Shown: piece by piece, positions 49,823 through 63,300 of the stretch
Layout of the letters: each line of letters opens with the position of its first letter
How positions within the stretch are numbered: the first letter of the stretch is position 1
DNA from: Hypomesus transpacificus
Taxonomy: Eukaryota > Chordata > Actinopteri > Osmeriformes > Osmeridae
NCBI RefSeq assembly: GCF_021917145.1
Contig: NC_061068.1
Location: 11,319,210-11,383,209, forward strand
Length of the DNA: 64,000 nucleotides
Reading direction: 5' to 3'
The notes under the pieces: generated by a model
Told to the model about the DNA's origin: nothing
The model's database searches: none
What the model saw: the letters and a program-made list of their open reading frames with translations, nothing else
Position numbers and translations under genes: made by a program

Positions 49823-50704
49823 CTAGTCGTCCACCTTGCGCGCCAGCCGACAGAACGTCCAGTGGTGCTCCACGGTGTTCTCGTTGGCCCGCTCGCTCAT
49901 GTGGTGCACGCGCGTGTTTCTGATGGTGAAGCCCTGCTTGGAGATGTACTCCACCAGGTGCACCCTCAGAGACACCTCCTGGTGGTAGTCGCACGGCCCG
50001 AAGGTGAAGGACACCTGGAAGTCCCTGGTGTCCATCATGTGTTTGTTCCACTTGGTGAAGCTGTTGGAAATCCCCTCCAGAAGAGCGTGCACCTTGGTGG
50101 TGATGGTGACCTGGGTGATGATCACCGCCACGGGGTTGGAGTACTTGGATAGCTTGCGGGTGCTGGAGAGCTCCACCACCTCTTCGAAGGTGTCTAAAGG
50201 GTAGAGGGGCTTGGTGTCCCCCAGACACTGGATAAGAGGCTCGATCTGGTAGAAGTCGGCCTCTTTGCGGAGAAGCTCCATTTCCTTGAAGTCGAAGGGC
50301 AACGTCAGCTCGGAGGTGCGGAGAAAGTTGAGTACGTAGCGGAAGAGTGGGCCGTCTCGGTCGATGAAGTAGTGTCCCTTGGCGTCCCTGGTGGTGGGGA
50401 AGTCTCCACGGAACATGGCACCCAGCATGGAATCAGGGTAGCGCTGTAGGGTTGACAGGGACGTGGTGTACAAACAGCCTCCCACGTTCAGCATTACTGG
50501 ATCAGTCATCTGCACAACAGGGGTTTACACTGGGTTTTTAGGGATATACGTGAAACCAAAACTACCATCCCAAAGACTAAAAGATGGTCGGTCACAGTAA
50601 AATGTATTTGATATGGAGTTTAGTAAAAGGAGCTGTTCACAGTATTTGGTTGTGAACATCCTCTGGTTGAGACTCACCATATATCGCCAGTCTCCATTCT
50701 CCAT
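49823..50704 (-). CDS. kctd6: BTB/POZ protein KCTD6
   Basis: KCTD6 is a cytoplasmic BTB adaptor for the CUL3 ubiquitin ligase; reported substrates include HDAC1 in Hedgehog signalling and small ankyrin-1. Coding exons are 50704-50678 (MENGDWRYM, donor GTGAGT) and 50509-49823 (acceptor GTTGTGCAG), total 237 residues, equal to the human length. The BTB/T1 fold begins at MTDPVMLNVGG, followed by the RYPDSMLGAMF and FIDRDGPLFRYVLNFLR blocks typical of the family. The C-terminal domain ends FCRLARKVDD. The short first coding exon confirms the start, since an ATG also opens exon 2. It lies next to pdhb, as in human. Paralogue suffix not assigned; KCTD21 is the next-best family match but the sequence favours KCTD6. 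Confidence 0.96.
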
Positions 50705-52082
50705 TTGAAATATTGCACAGGTCACCCCTCTTTCGACAGAGGATGGTTTCTATGACACCGAACACTTTTCACGCGGTCATATGCAACCGCAATGTCACTC
50801 GCCCCAGGCCAGTGTAACGCTGCAACGCATTCTGCAGAAACTAATCAGCGAACACACATTAGAAAACAGATGTCCAACTGTCCTTATATCACCACCGGCG
50901 ATCAAATGTAGCAATTTCCTTGTTCCCTATCACAGCTAGAGTTAAATAATTGAATAAAGCATTTCTACAGTTGTTTGTAGCAAGCCATGTTTCCCTTGTG
51001 TTGTGTAGCAATGTACTTTGCTAGCACGCCACAATAAATATTATGAATCGTTAAGTCATTAATGCACTGATTCGATTAGACTACCGTTTGTTTGAAGGCT
51101 CGGCTCTGGCAAGCTTGGTAGCTAGCTAGCGGACTTGCTAACATTATTAGCTCAGACAGACAGTGCTCCCTGCTGCAGTACCTGTGCGTGGTGTTGCATG
51201 TGTTTATCCAGTTTTCTGTGAAGTTCTCTAATCACCTGAGATTAACTCAAGAGCAACCTATCTATCCGTTCTAAACATAGTTAATAATATTTGTTAGCTA
51301 CTAGTAATATCAATATTCCAAGATTGACGCGCATAGGTAGCTTAATAAAACGCTTTGACAATAAAGACTGTTTAGTTGGGTGAAGCAAGCCTGATTTTGG
51401 AATCTAATTTCCGGTTGATTTCACATTCAAAATAAAGGTCGCAAAACGCAGAACACTGACGCTTGAACAACACAACAAAACACCATTGAGGATACATAAT
51501 TTTCACCTGTCACAATTGTAAGACTGCTGGAGTTAAAATAGTGAAGCAGGGAATATTGCCTTTGTGTCCCTTAAACATTGTGTGAAATGGATTCAGGAAA
51601 CTGAGAGTAATAAGACAATTTACTACATTTACTTACTTGTGAACCAAAATGACAGTTTGTCTCTGGACTAATGACGTCTAGTCATCCTAATACAAAAAAA
51701 GAAATACTTTGCCCTGCCCAAATTTCTTTGCACTGCACATATGGTAATGATCAAAGCCATTGAAAAATAAGTTTCCTTCTCAATGGCTCTGGTTATGATT
51801 GGGTAAGATAGGTGTTTTTTTGTTTGTAGTTTTTTTTACGTTTTTATACGGCGTATTTCAAGTCATGCTTTTATTTTGAAGGCAAGTTTGCAATATTTTA
51901 GCATAAAAATGTCAGTGGATTTATTTCGCTAGTATTCCTTCTGCTATGCGCATATATTTTTCTCTTCGTCCAGTTTGAACCTAGTCTGTATAATTTAAGG
52001 AGTTGGATTAAGATATTTAATCGATGTTCCATGACAAAAATGGAAATTAATACACATTTCGATATAAAGATAAAATGGGAAG
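50705..52082. other. Upstream region of kctd6 and gap to pdhb
   Basis: Contains the presumed kctd6 promoter and 5' UTR (about 50705-51250) and A/T-rich spacer DNA downstream of pdhb. No exon, RNA gene or repeat family was recognised. Confidence 0.45.
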
Positions 52083-52088
52083 TTTATT
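52083..52088 (-). terminator. Candidate poly(A) signal of pdhb
   Basis: AATAAA on the minus strand about 300 bases after the pdhb stop. Confidence 0.55.
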
Positions 52089-52390
52089 TCTGTAACAGAG
52101 CCATTTACAGCAACAATATACATAGGATTGTTACAATACCGGCTATAATAAATAATTTCCCACAATAATCCATTCATTGGGCTTTTTATGTTTGGGTTTA
52201 TGATATCTACTATACAAAGCCACTGATTTCACTGTCTGATGAACCAATCCTTCGACAGTTGGAAGTATTTTTTAACCTTTCATCTAAGAATCAGAAATTA
52301 AATGAATATACTTCCTGGTATGTCGTTATGGACAGCAAAGCATAAAAATGTAAGGAAACTGAGTGAAAACATGGATACAGTATGACAACA

Positions 52391-55358
52391 TTAAACATTC
52401 AGTGTCTTTTTCACTGAAAAGATGATGTCTTTAATCTGGGGAACGCTGTTGTCTTCCAGAATCTTAGCGTAGGGCATTGGGATGTCTACACCGGTCACTC
52501 GAGTGGCAGGTGCATCCAAGTAGTTAAAAGCGGGACCTGCAATAAATGGGATGGTAAAAATGTAAGATCAGATTCAAAGATTTTACTGCTACCATTTAAG
52601 GCAGTGTATAGAACATACAGTCAACACCTTATTCCATTAACAATGTATGGACGATGCCTTACATTCAAACCATTTGCATCACCTACAGTTGCATCAACAG
52701 GCAATAGTCAAATCACTTACCCTCCATGACCTTGGCGCAAATCTCAGCTCCTACTCCAAACTGTGGCCATCCGCCCTCCACCGTCACCAGATGGTTGGTC
52801 TTCATCACACTCGCCTCAATGGTCTCAACATCCAGAGGTCTGATGGTGCGCAGGTTTATGACCTACAGTTGGAAAAGTTGTGTTTTCATTCATTCTACTA
52901 ATTTCATATTTCTAATGTTACTGAGGATGACGATGATGATAGCAATGCATCTGTCTTACCTCACATTCAATCCCGTCTTTGGCCAAGACGACAGCAGCGT
53001 CCAGACAGTGACTAACATACCGGGAATGTGTCACGAGACTAACGTGAGTACCTGCAACAAACAGCATGGATAAATAGACAAACTGTCCAGGATAATAACT
53101 CAAAATTGAATATGTAAGTCTTGGCAACTAACGAGAATGGATAAGTAATAAGAGTTTGAGCATCAGACAAGTTTGAAAATGTATTGCTTTCTTTTTTCCC
53201 CTCACCCTGTCTTTCAACCTTGGCTTTTCCGATGGGAATGGTAAAGTCCTTGGACTGGGCCTCCTCAGACATTTCAAATGCAACTCCATACATCAGCTCA
53301 TTTTCCAGAAAGACCACTGGACAAAACATTCAGAGACGATAGAGTTTGATTTGATTTCTCACCATGGAAACAACGTGAATGTCTTAATCATATCAAACAA
53401 ATCCGGTCCCATCTTCCTATGAGCAGTTCAACTGGCAATTTCTCAACCGCTCACGGTTTATAACTACTTAGAAAAAACATTCTAACCGGGATTGTCATCT
53501 CTGATGGCTGCTTTGAGGAGACCCTTGGCATCTTCAGCGTTCCATGGACTCACTACCTTGAGGCCAGGACAGTGGCCATACCAGGCTGCGAAGCACTGGG
53601 AATGCTGGGCAGCCACACCCGCAGATGCACCGTTAGGCCCCCGGAACACGATGGGGACAGACTGACGGCCGGCCGACATGTAGTAGGTCTTAGCTGCAGA
53701 GTTGATGACTTGGTCGATGGCTTGCATAGAGAAATTAAAGGTCATGAACTCGCAGATTGGCCTCAGTCCTGCCTGGAAATAGAAAAAGGACAAGCTTTTT
53801 TTCACTCCAACAACAGAACAGATGGGTCACATGGAGGAGCAACATCCTTGTGTCTGTGAGTGACTTACCATTGCAGCCCCGACTGCAATACCAGTGAACC
53901 CCATCTGCAGGGAGGATGTCAGACAGTTAGTGACAACAAACCAAACAAAGCATTACAGTGGCAAATCTAGCAGCAGCCATTTTCTTTTACCTCTGTGATA
54001 GGCGTGTCGATGATGCGTTTGTCTCCATACTTCTTCCAAAGCCCCCTGCTCACCTGTGAGTTCACAGTTCAGGGATGTTATCAGTTACGGATGTTATCAG
54101 TTAGTTAGTTAGTTGGACGGGAGTCAGATGGCTGAGTGGTGAGGGAGTCGGGCTAGTAATCAGAAGGTTGCCGGATCGATTCCCTGCCCCGCCAATATGA
54201 CGTTGTGTCCTTGGGCAAGGCACTTCACCCTACTTGCCTCGGGGGGAATGTCCCTGTACTTACTGTAAGTCGCTCTGGATAAGAGCGTCTGCTAAATGAC
54301 TAAATGTAAATGTAGTTACAGTTTGTTAACCCACGTCATAAATAACACCGATAAGGACACATTTTACGTACAACTGGAATTATATGAAAAATGAAACCCT
54401 ATCCTAATTTATGAATATCTACAGAACTAACCCTGCTAAAATCACATGCTCAGATGCAGTCATTTGTTACCGAGTACACAATCACATCCAATATAAGTCA
54501 GAAAGTGTCAATCAATGTTATTCTCTCACCTTGTAGGCACCGTCATACTGTGCCACTTCCTCCCCCAGCAGGAAGACTCTCTCATCCCGCTCCAGCTCCT
54601 CATCCATGGCCTGGTTAAGAGCATCTCTGACTGTTACCTGAGTTAGACAAGAAGATGAACACCATTCACATCTTCATGTCATAACTAATATTGACATGAA
54701 CATAAATGTATCTTATGTTTATTAATCTACGTCATCTACTCCGGCAGTGGAATGTCCTGCTACCCTCGCTATCGTTGTTTATCTACAAGAACTGATGCAA
54801 AGCCCAAGCTTCATGAATTCAACAAAATAAAGATGAGTCTATCAACTTAAAAGACATCCCAAGTCTCCCGGAAGTTCCAGGAACTTCCCTGAAATGAGTC
54901 TCTGCAGGTTGGGATGTCTGACTTAAGTTAAACGCGGCACAGCCAACTACAGATGTATTGTCTGTCCTGACCGGACTGAAACGATTAGACAGCCCGGTTG
55001 GCCAACCACAATGGCGACATCGTTGAATTTATGTTTAAGTACATACTATCCTACCAGAAATACACTGTCACACTGTCATCGCTTCTTAACATTTTCAGTC
55101 AGTATGAATTTTATAGTTTTGAAGGTTAGCACTCTAACTAGCTTTAAGCTACATCTTCACATTGGAAAGCCACCTGCACTGAAGCCGGTGACGTTTTGTG
55201 GAACTCCCTGCGCAGGACAACCGATACGGCATTCTGTAGAATACAAAAGAAAGGCACATGTCAACATGTAATCACCACAAGCTATACACATTTTAATGTT
55301 TTAAAATAAATCTGATGCATACCCTCCCTGAGCGCAGAAAACACCTCAACGACGCCAT
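52391..55358 (-). CDS. pdhb: Pyruvate dehydrogenase E1 subunit beta, mitochondrial
   Basis: The beta subunit of the alpha2-beta2 E1 enzyme that uses thiamine diphosphate to decarboxylate pyruvate in the mitochondrial matrix. Ten coding exons, 5' to 3': 55358-55323, 55233-55174, 54637-54530, 54053-53991, 53904-53869, 53772-53487, 53316-53206, 53051-52960, 52862-52721, 52536-52391. They sum to 1,080 bases, 359 residues, the same as human. The first two exons encode an Arg/Ser-rich targeting peptide ([12 protein letters not shown]...). The mature chain starts about [18 protein letters not shown] and contains [15 protein letters not shown], the [20 protein letters not shown] block, [18 protein letters not shown], and [10 protein letters not shown] near the C-terminus. 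No key segment is missing. A SINE sits in intron 3. Identity is essentially certain. Confidence 0.98.
54119..54312 (+). mobile_element. tRNA-derived SINE in pdhb intron 3
   Basis: The head GGAGTCAGATGGCTGAGTGG carries an A-box-like motif and GGTTGCCGGATCGATTCCC a B-box, as in tRNA-Leu-derived SINEs. The body contains CCTTGGGCAAGGCACTTCAC, and the tail reads AGAGCGTCTGCTAAATGACT then AAATGTAAATGTA. It is the same family as the copy at 34355 in opposite window orientation. Target-site duplication was not clear. Confidence 0.88.
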
Positions 55359-57319
55359 TTTTGTCCTGTCCTCTGATACAGAATTCGAGTGTCTGTGTCG
55401 GATCGTGATTTGGTCCAATCAAAGTTAACGTTAGTGTGGTGTGGGGGGTGTTTTTTTTCTAGAGAACCAATTGGAACGCTCTGCGATGGAGGACGCGGAA
55501 GAGCTGTCAAAATCCAAGGGCAAGCAAGCCAGCGTCTGTCTTAATACATTAATAAAGAATTTGAAATGTATTTGATTTGTCAACTACATTTTTAGGTGAG
55601 TCACAAAAGCCAAAAAAAATCAATAAAAATGCTGTCTGATTACATTTACTTTAATATCTTGCCCTACCTAAATATATCTGGCAAGTCAATCCTTTAAAAA
55701 AGGCAGAAACCATGTCAGATGTTGTCATTCCATTCCAATGGTGAGAGGAGATGCATGCAAAGGACAAAATACCATTCCAAAGCCACACATTTCAATCCAG
55801 TATTTTTAATAAAATAAGTATAATTGGACAAGGTGAGAAATATTGGTTTTCCTCTTGCAGTATAGAACATATAAAGCCAAAAAGTAACGCAGCAAATGGC
55901 AATGGATGGATTTATGTGCCTGCCAAAAATGATTGGAAAAATATTTCACTTTCCACCTAAAGTGCATCTTCAACTCCACTCTGAGCTATTTATACACAAC
56001 TCTTTGCTGCCATGTTATAGTTTATACCCCAGTTTTCTCCAAAACAATGAGTTGAGAAGCACGCATAAAACAAAAAGTATTCACCCATGTGCCAACATCG
56101 GTAAACTATGCATTTTCAACACAGTTCCATCCAATTAGTAGTTTCTGCAGATTGGTCGTGATGGAACAGGTTTGATATCCCACCCATCAAAAGTCTGCTC
56201 ATAATTGAAATATTTGATTTATGCAAATCAATAATAACTGCCTTTCACTGAAAAATACAGTTCAGTCACTCACCAGTTTTCAAAAACTGAGAGTAAATAT
56301 ATTCTGTTTAAACGCTCATTCATAAAATACATATTAAACCAGGCAAAATATGCTGATAGTACATAATATTGTGCAAATAAACCAAATACAGATGTCTCAA
56401 AAATAAAACACAGGTTTTCTACCATTACTCTCACTTGCAACAACACAAGTATACATGTAATCAAGCCATTGTGAGTGTACAAAACTTAGTATGTGGACAT
56501 TTTACACAGTAATGCAGATTGTAATTTTGCTTTTTAAACTCCCAAGAAACTCTTCCTCCAATGCCTGATACAGTGGTAGAGTTGTTAACAATGTCAAATC
56601 ATGCCATTAGCAGACATTGAAGCCTATTTTCGTAAATAGGATAACTCACTACAAATTATCCCTGTATATTACTCACAATTATCTAAGTCCAGCATCATTC
56701 TCAACCCAAAAGGTAAAGTGCTGCCAAGTAATGGCCCATAACATTGCCTGTGTATGTTATGAAGTCATTTGTGTGAACGTTTCACAAAGAAATTATAACA
56801 CAATCTTCCAGTTATTCTCATTCCTAATTTAAGTCAACATCAAGGGTTGGAGAACTGGTCTTCGGTGTGATCATGACAACTCTGCTAATATCTTTAGGCA
56901 CATAGATACATTTGGCACACTGTCAACCCAACAGTCTTCTGAGTGCAGAACCCCAATGCTTGAAACACAAGCAGGATAGCATGTTGAAAATCAAACAGTC
57001 CCACTCAAATTCATGTAGAAGTTCTTGCAGTCGTATTGCGAAAGTAGAAGCGATGTGTAAGCAAACCGCATCCCGACAAGTCAGATTCTTCTGTAAACCA
57101 GTGTGTCCTGTCGTCACCAACTTCCTCACATTTTGCGAGTAACATTCAAGTCAATGCATGGGAAGGATGTTGATCACAAAACATCTACTTCAAACATGGA
57201 CAGTTGTCCAAGGAGTTCCTCTTCCAGAAGTTAGCGTAAACAATCCAAACCTGCCTACCTGAGACCAGGCCATTTAAGATCCAGTCCCTTGCTTCATTCT
57301 ACATTTGAGAGGGAATAAC
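55359..57319. other. Region between pdhb start and pxk end
   Basis: The first 200 bases are the presumed pdhb promoter. The rest is A/T-rich and probably includes a long pxk 3' UTR. Open frames are short and without family resemblance; a 29-codon frame at 55484 was rejected. No repeat family was recognised. Confidence 0.45.
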
Positions 57320-57325
57320 TTTATT
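57320..57325 (-). terminator. Candidate proximal poly(A) signal of pxk
   Basis: AATAAA on the minus strand 74 bases after the pxk stop. Longer 3' UTR forms are possible. Confidence 0.4.
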
Positions 57326-57398
57326 ATCAAAAATAAAATGTTTTAAACCAAACTGAAATCAATTTGAAACCCGGACATTTTCTCCAAAGTGGTACTTA

Positions 57399-60300
57399 TT
57401 AAATGTGGGGGGTACTGCGATCGCAGGTCTCAGCCCTCTTCAGTTTTCCTTTGCTGAAAGTCTGGATGGAGCTAAGCAAAGCGGTGCGGGTCACTCCATT
57501 AGTAGACGGTGGGGGGTTGACGGACTGGCCTGGGTCACTGGCCGGGGGCGGGGCCGGGGGCGGAGGAGGCGGGGGTGGTGGAGAGACTCCTGCATGGATA
57601 GAACACAACTGTCAGACACTATAGTCTATGTCAGTATATTTACAGTCCATTCAACCAGCCTGTGAAGAACTACCCATTTAACCTCACTGTGGTAGATCCT
57701 ACAGCAGGCAGTGCCACAGTAGTGAATAATATATAATCCTATAATGACATTTCAATACTCTTACATCGGTTTGACCAAATGTTCTGGCTAAAACCCTTAT
57801 TATTTAGCTATTTTTTTTTAATAAACACACACATAACCATGACATAGACATCACAATCTACAATGAAAACGGAATAGCCTAAATCCACAGGGATTTAGGA
57901 TTCAGTTATATGTGACAGCTGTTGAGACACAATTGCTCGAAGGTGGGTGACAGAAGGGAAGGTTTTTTCATAGAATCATTGCAGATTGTGACATTTTAAA
58001 GTTGTATACACCCTTTTCAAAGCAAGCAAAGCCAAAACAGAACGATGACAAGATGAAAATTGGCTTCCTCCATGGTATTCGTGCTTAAAAGAATAGTTGT
58101 CACTGATGTTAGTAAAGAAGAATGGAGAACGATTTGTGATATATTTCTTATACAGCAAATGAAAAGCTTGACCTTGAGAAAACAATAACAAATGGACTGC
58201 AGACTGGCATGCAGAGCTGCTTTGACAGTGTACCAGGCAAAAGAAACTTGCTGCAAACTAGGGTATACCACAGCTTTAAAAATGAGAGGAATCATTTATT
58301 TAATTTACTTTACCCAACATGTTCAAAATGGGGCATGCTCTACTTGGAAGACAGCACAGGGAGGAAAAGAGAGAGGTAGATGAGGGTTATTGTTCATTTG
58401 ACATTCAGCAGTACAATCAATCATATCGTCAAAACGACCAACTTCAACAGTATGGAGAGACACTTCGTGGAGAGGAATAGGAATGAGAAGAAACTTGAAA
58501 TGGATGGAATAAGACACACAGTAACGACATCACCTACATTATAAACAGCTCATGTTAAGACACCGGCTATTAATAGAATATCTGCTCAGACTCATGTATG
58601 TACTTTAGACTATAAGGGCACAAAAACATGCATCCTTTTGATCAAAAAACCCTGGTGACACATTTAGTAACATTGTATCCTTGTCATATCCTTGATCATA
58701 TATTTTATGGACTTACAGACATCTAGTGTAATAAAGGGGAGTAGAGGTTATAGTTGTTTGCTCCTGTGCCAGTTTACGAGTGTTCTGTCTCTTTTTGACC
58801 ACAAGGGGGAGCACATTAACCACAACTCCAACCAGAGCCAACACAAACAGTTCCCATTGAAAGAGAGCTGCTCGTCAGCTCAAACACTCAATAAGCATCC
58901 ATCATGTGCTGAGCCAGCATTCTCACAGGGATTGGTTTTGATTGGTTTTGTCTAGTGACTGAATACGATTCAATAAAGCATTAGGTTGTACAGTACAGCA
59001 GTAGCCGGGCTGAAAGGGGTGTGTGTGTGTGGATGTGGGGGGGGGGGTTATAGGTCAAAACGGACGGAAGCATCTAGAGCACCAACCTGAGGTGGATGGG
59101 GGTGTTGGGGAGGATGGAGACGTGGGTGGGGAGCTGGCTCCTGAACCTGGAGGGCAGGGGGAGGGGAGGGAGAAAGCTGTAGGCTAAACTACTAATAAGC
59201 ACACATACATGGGCTCTAATATTGGAGAATATATGATATATACAGTACCAAACTTTTGACTGGTACTGTATATGTATTTTTTTTTATAGAAAAATTATTA
59301 ACCATAGAACCAACATACCGGAGTTGTTGTTATATTTTACAGTCAGGTCCTCCTCGTTTTCATAGGTTGACTGCCTGGACTTCTGCAAGTAGATTAGTGA
59401 TATAATTCTGCTAGCTACAACAGCCATATCAGCACACTCATAAGGCCAGACAGTTCTGTAACAATGTAGGTCTTTTAGTCATTTAGAATGTCATTAACTA
59501 TAATCAGTATCAATACAACAATTCAACGTCATCGGGACAGATTTGGCCAGCAGGAGGGCAGACACAATGGGGCCAAGAAGGCCAAACAGATTAAAGCTTC
59601 AGAACTCTCTCTCACTGCTCTCTGTCTCACACTGCTCTCTCTCACACTGCTCTCTCACACTGTTCTCTCTTACTGCTCTCTCACACTGCTCTCTCTCACA
59701 CTGCTCTCTCACACTGCTCTCTCTCACTGCTCTCTCACACACTGCTCTCTCTCTCACTGCTCTCTCACACTGCTCTCTCTCTCACTGCTCTCTCTCACAC
59801 TGCTCTCTCTCACTGCTCTCTCTCACACTGCTCTCTCTCACTGCTCTCTCTCACACTGCTCTCTCTCACTGCTCTCTCTCACTGCTCTCTCACACTACTC
59901 TCTCACACTACTCTCTCACACTACTCTCTCTCACTGCTCTCTCTCACTGCTCTCTCTCACACTGCTCTCTCACACTTCACTCTCACACTGCTCTCTCTCA
60001 CACTGCTCTCTCACACTGCTCTCTCTCACACTGCTCTCACACACTACTCTCACACACTGCTCTCACACACTGCTCTCACACACTGCTCTCACACACTGCT
60101 CTCACACACTGCTCTCTCTCACTCTCGCACCCTCTCTCACTTTCTCTCTCACTCCCTCTCACTCTCTCTCGCTTAATCTCTATCACACTCTCTCTCTCAC
60201 GGTTAAGAGGCTTCTCTACCTTTCTGGCCAGGATCTTCCTCTTCTTCTTCTCCTCCTCTGATCCATGGTGGGACTGTGCTCGCGTCAACCTCCTGTGCTG

Positions 60301-63300
60301 ATGGATCTGAGGAACACATCACAACCACGACCACCATCCACCATAACAATCATTAACAGTTGGATATGGCAGACTTGAGATTTGGAACACACTCCCAAGA
60401 CACATTCCCACAAAAGATACACCGACTGAAATGAAAACCTGTCAGACCAACCATTTTCTGCTCCTCTTGAAGTCGCTTCTCGAAGCCTTCTCGGGCGGTC
60501 TTCAGTGCATCTTTTAACTTGGTGGGGATCTGCATTGAAGGATGACAGTGTTGGTGACTGAAATAGCTTTCTTAAAAGTTAAGTAAAGCTTTATACCTAG
60601 ACAGAATGAAACAAATACATTCGACCGGTAGGATGTTCGTGTATTTAATATGGAAGCATCCAAGTCAGGTGACACACACACACCTTGAACTGGAGCTTCT
60701 CTGAGTGGTACAGGAGCACGTCACTGAACAGCCTGCAAGCACCAGAAGACACATTGTCATAAAACGACATATCAATTCTGATCCTGGTTGGGTAATATCC
60801 ATAACAGCTGGTCACAGTGGTGATCCTGGTCATGAGATCGCTTACGTGTAACCCTTAAATTCATTATTATATAAACCAGAGAGGGGGGGGGGGGGGAATT
60901 AAGTTATACATGTACCAATAAAGACATGGAAATCCTTCTATGTAACATAAGCCAGTGTTTCTCATGGGGGGTGGAAGAGAACATCAAGGTCACTGCTATG
61001 AAAGCAGAATCGAATCCCAAAGAGGGATGGGGCTGCCCTTCATTCTTCCTGAAAGTTTGCCTTTCAAGTTTTCCGCCAGCGGACAGAAACAAAGAACCAC
61101 ACAAAGGACATAGTACTCGTGTAGCATACTGGGTGTTCTGAATGAGGGCTGATTTGAGCTCACGGTGTCTGGAGTAGTTGCGCAAGAGTGGGCATCCCGG
61201 TCTTGCAGGCCTCAGTAGACAGGATGGATTGCAACACGGAGACTGGAGGCAGAGGGGGGGGGGGGGAATACAAAGAAATGAATGAATCCTTCCGAGAATT
61301 GTCAACTGATACTGTATCGCACAGTATATTTGCAGGCCTTCACGTTTTCACATTTGAACGGCCAGCTAGAAAGACATGCAGTACATTATACTGATGTAGT
61401 ATTTTCAGCCATTAATATCAGCAGTCACTGCAAGGTTCTGTTGCCTGGTGTGTAAAGTGTCTTATTACCATACTATATGACTCAAGTCATAGGCACATAC
61501 CCACTGAGGTGGAAGGTGCCGGTGGGTACTGGTCCACAGGCACCGTGTCCGGAGGGCTGCCGTACGTCATTTCATACAGTAAGTGACCAAACGAGTAGAC
61601 GTCGATGCTCTCTACGGTCTGAAGTCATACACACACACAGGCTTGGTTATGAAGTCAAGAGAAAGAAAAAAATCCAACGCGTCTTGTAAAATGTGTGCAT
61701 GACTAGGGTTCAACGTCCTACAGACTGTGTGCATGCGTGTCGCTGGTTCTTACGTTGATTTTCCTGAACTGGGCTATGTAGGGCCGGTAGTAGGACGGCA
61801 GGCCCAGAAGGCTGTTCTCTATGTCCAGCAGCTTGCAGGTGTTGTCCTCCAACACCACGTTGGAGGCATGGAGATGGCCATACTGGAAGCCCTTATCATG
61901 GAGAAACTTCAGGACCTGCATTTGACACAAACAAAAACATAGTAGGATTATGAGATGACGTCCCCTCTTACAAAGTCCCTTACGCGCCTGGAAAGAGTCT
62001 GCGGAAAGGCAATGATACTCTTTGTATTTTTTTTATTAATGGTGGTCGTTGATCGAGGTAGACAGCCAGGTCCTCAGTGTACTCTTTGGTGTCACACCAA
62101 ACACAGACTCGTGGAATCATTTGACTGGTCAGAGAGTAGGGTTGCCTCAAGCTTTATCCTATACCAATCCATTCTTGTTGCCATGCCTGAGAGGGCGTGC
62201 AAGTAGAGCATGCTACTGAGACAGCAGGGGGGAAGGAGGCCAAGCCCACATGGGAATGAGAAACGATGCGGGGCCCACCTCCAGAACCTGGCGCCCGTAG
62301 AGCCGGATCTGCTGCAGCTCCAGGCCCTGGGTCTTCTTGGGGTTGCAGTACTTCTTTATGAAGGGCTCTTTGGGCTTCACCTGAGGAAGGGACACACGGA
62401 CACATCAAACACCCCTCACGCCACACTCTGTGTGTCACATACAAGTGGCATTTGTCTTTAGAACACGCACACAAGAAAAAAAGACGATTGTTGATCGCGA
62501 GCACGAGCTGTTAAAGCGTCCATGGAGGATGTGCACATTCCAAGTCAAACTAACTGGAGATGGACTCAGTCTGTGTAATTAGACGCCTCACGTAACAACC
62601 ATCCTTTGCTGACTAGACAGTAAAACGAAGCATGTCAGCTATATTAACACCTGTCGACAACATGCAAGAGGAAATTATGCATTAACTGAAAACCTTGCCT
62701 GGTATATTGTTGAAACACAGGTCAAGGAGAGGCAGTGTGGTTACCTTGCATATGTGGTCTCTCAGAGTGCCTTTCTCACTGAACAGCCTGATGAGCAGTG
62801 CCGAGGACTCACTGGTGTTGGCAAACGTCACTGGGTAGATGTACGGGTTCTAGAAAGGACAGACAAGATCACAACTATGAGATCGGGCCCCCATTCCATG
62901 ACAAATATTTCACTTCCATCTCAGTTTGGATGCTCTCCGTCAACCTTCAAGCCATGTCTGGCCATTCGGTTAGGTGTATCAGTTTGAATTTAAACGCATT
63001 TTAACCATCGGAGAATGTGAACTGACAGCAGCTCATTCAGGACACAAATAATCTCATTGTGGTCGGAGCGTTACGATGTTTTGTATCTGTGGGGCGATGG
63101 AGCAGTCATGGGACCCTGGGGTTTTTTTCCACCCTGTTTCACTCACACATTAATCAGCTGCTTGAGGGTGAATTCAAGGGAGAGGCCTGAGAGAGGCTGA
63201 AGGCACGGAACCAGCCAATAAACACAACAGTGATTTTATACTGGTAGTTAGGGCTGACTTAAACTATAAATATAGGCTACAGTGCGGTGTACTGGGAGAA

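Noticed and set aside
55484-55573. 29-codon plus-strand frame (starting MEDAEELSKSK) upstream of pdhb
   Set aside because: Very short, no splice or family support, and it lies in the presumed pdhb promoter.
59488-60301. Frames of over 250 codons rich in Ser, Leu, Thr and His
   Set aside because: They translate the CTCTCTCACACTG array in a pxk intron and overlap a real exon on the other strand.
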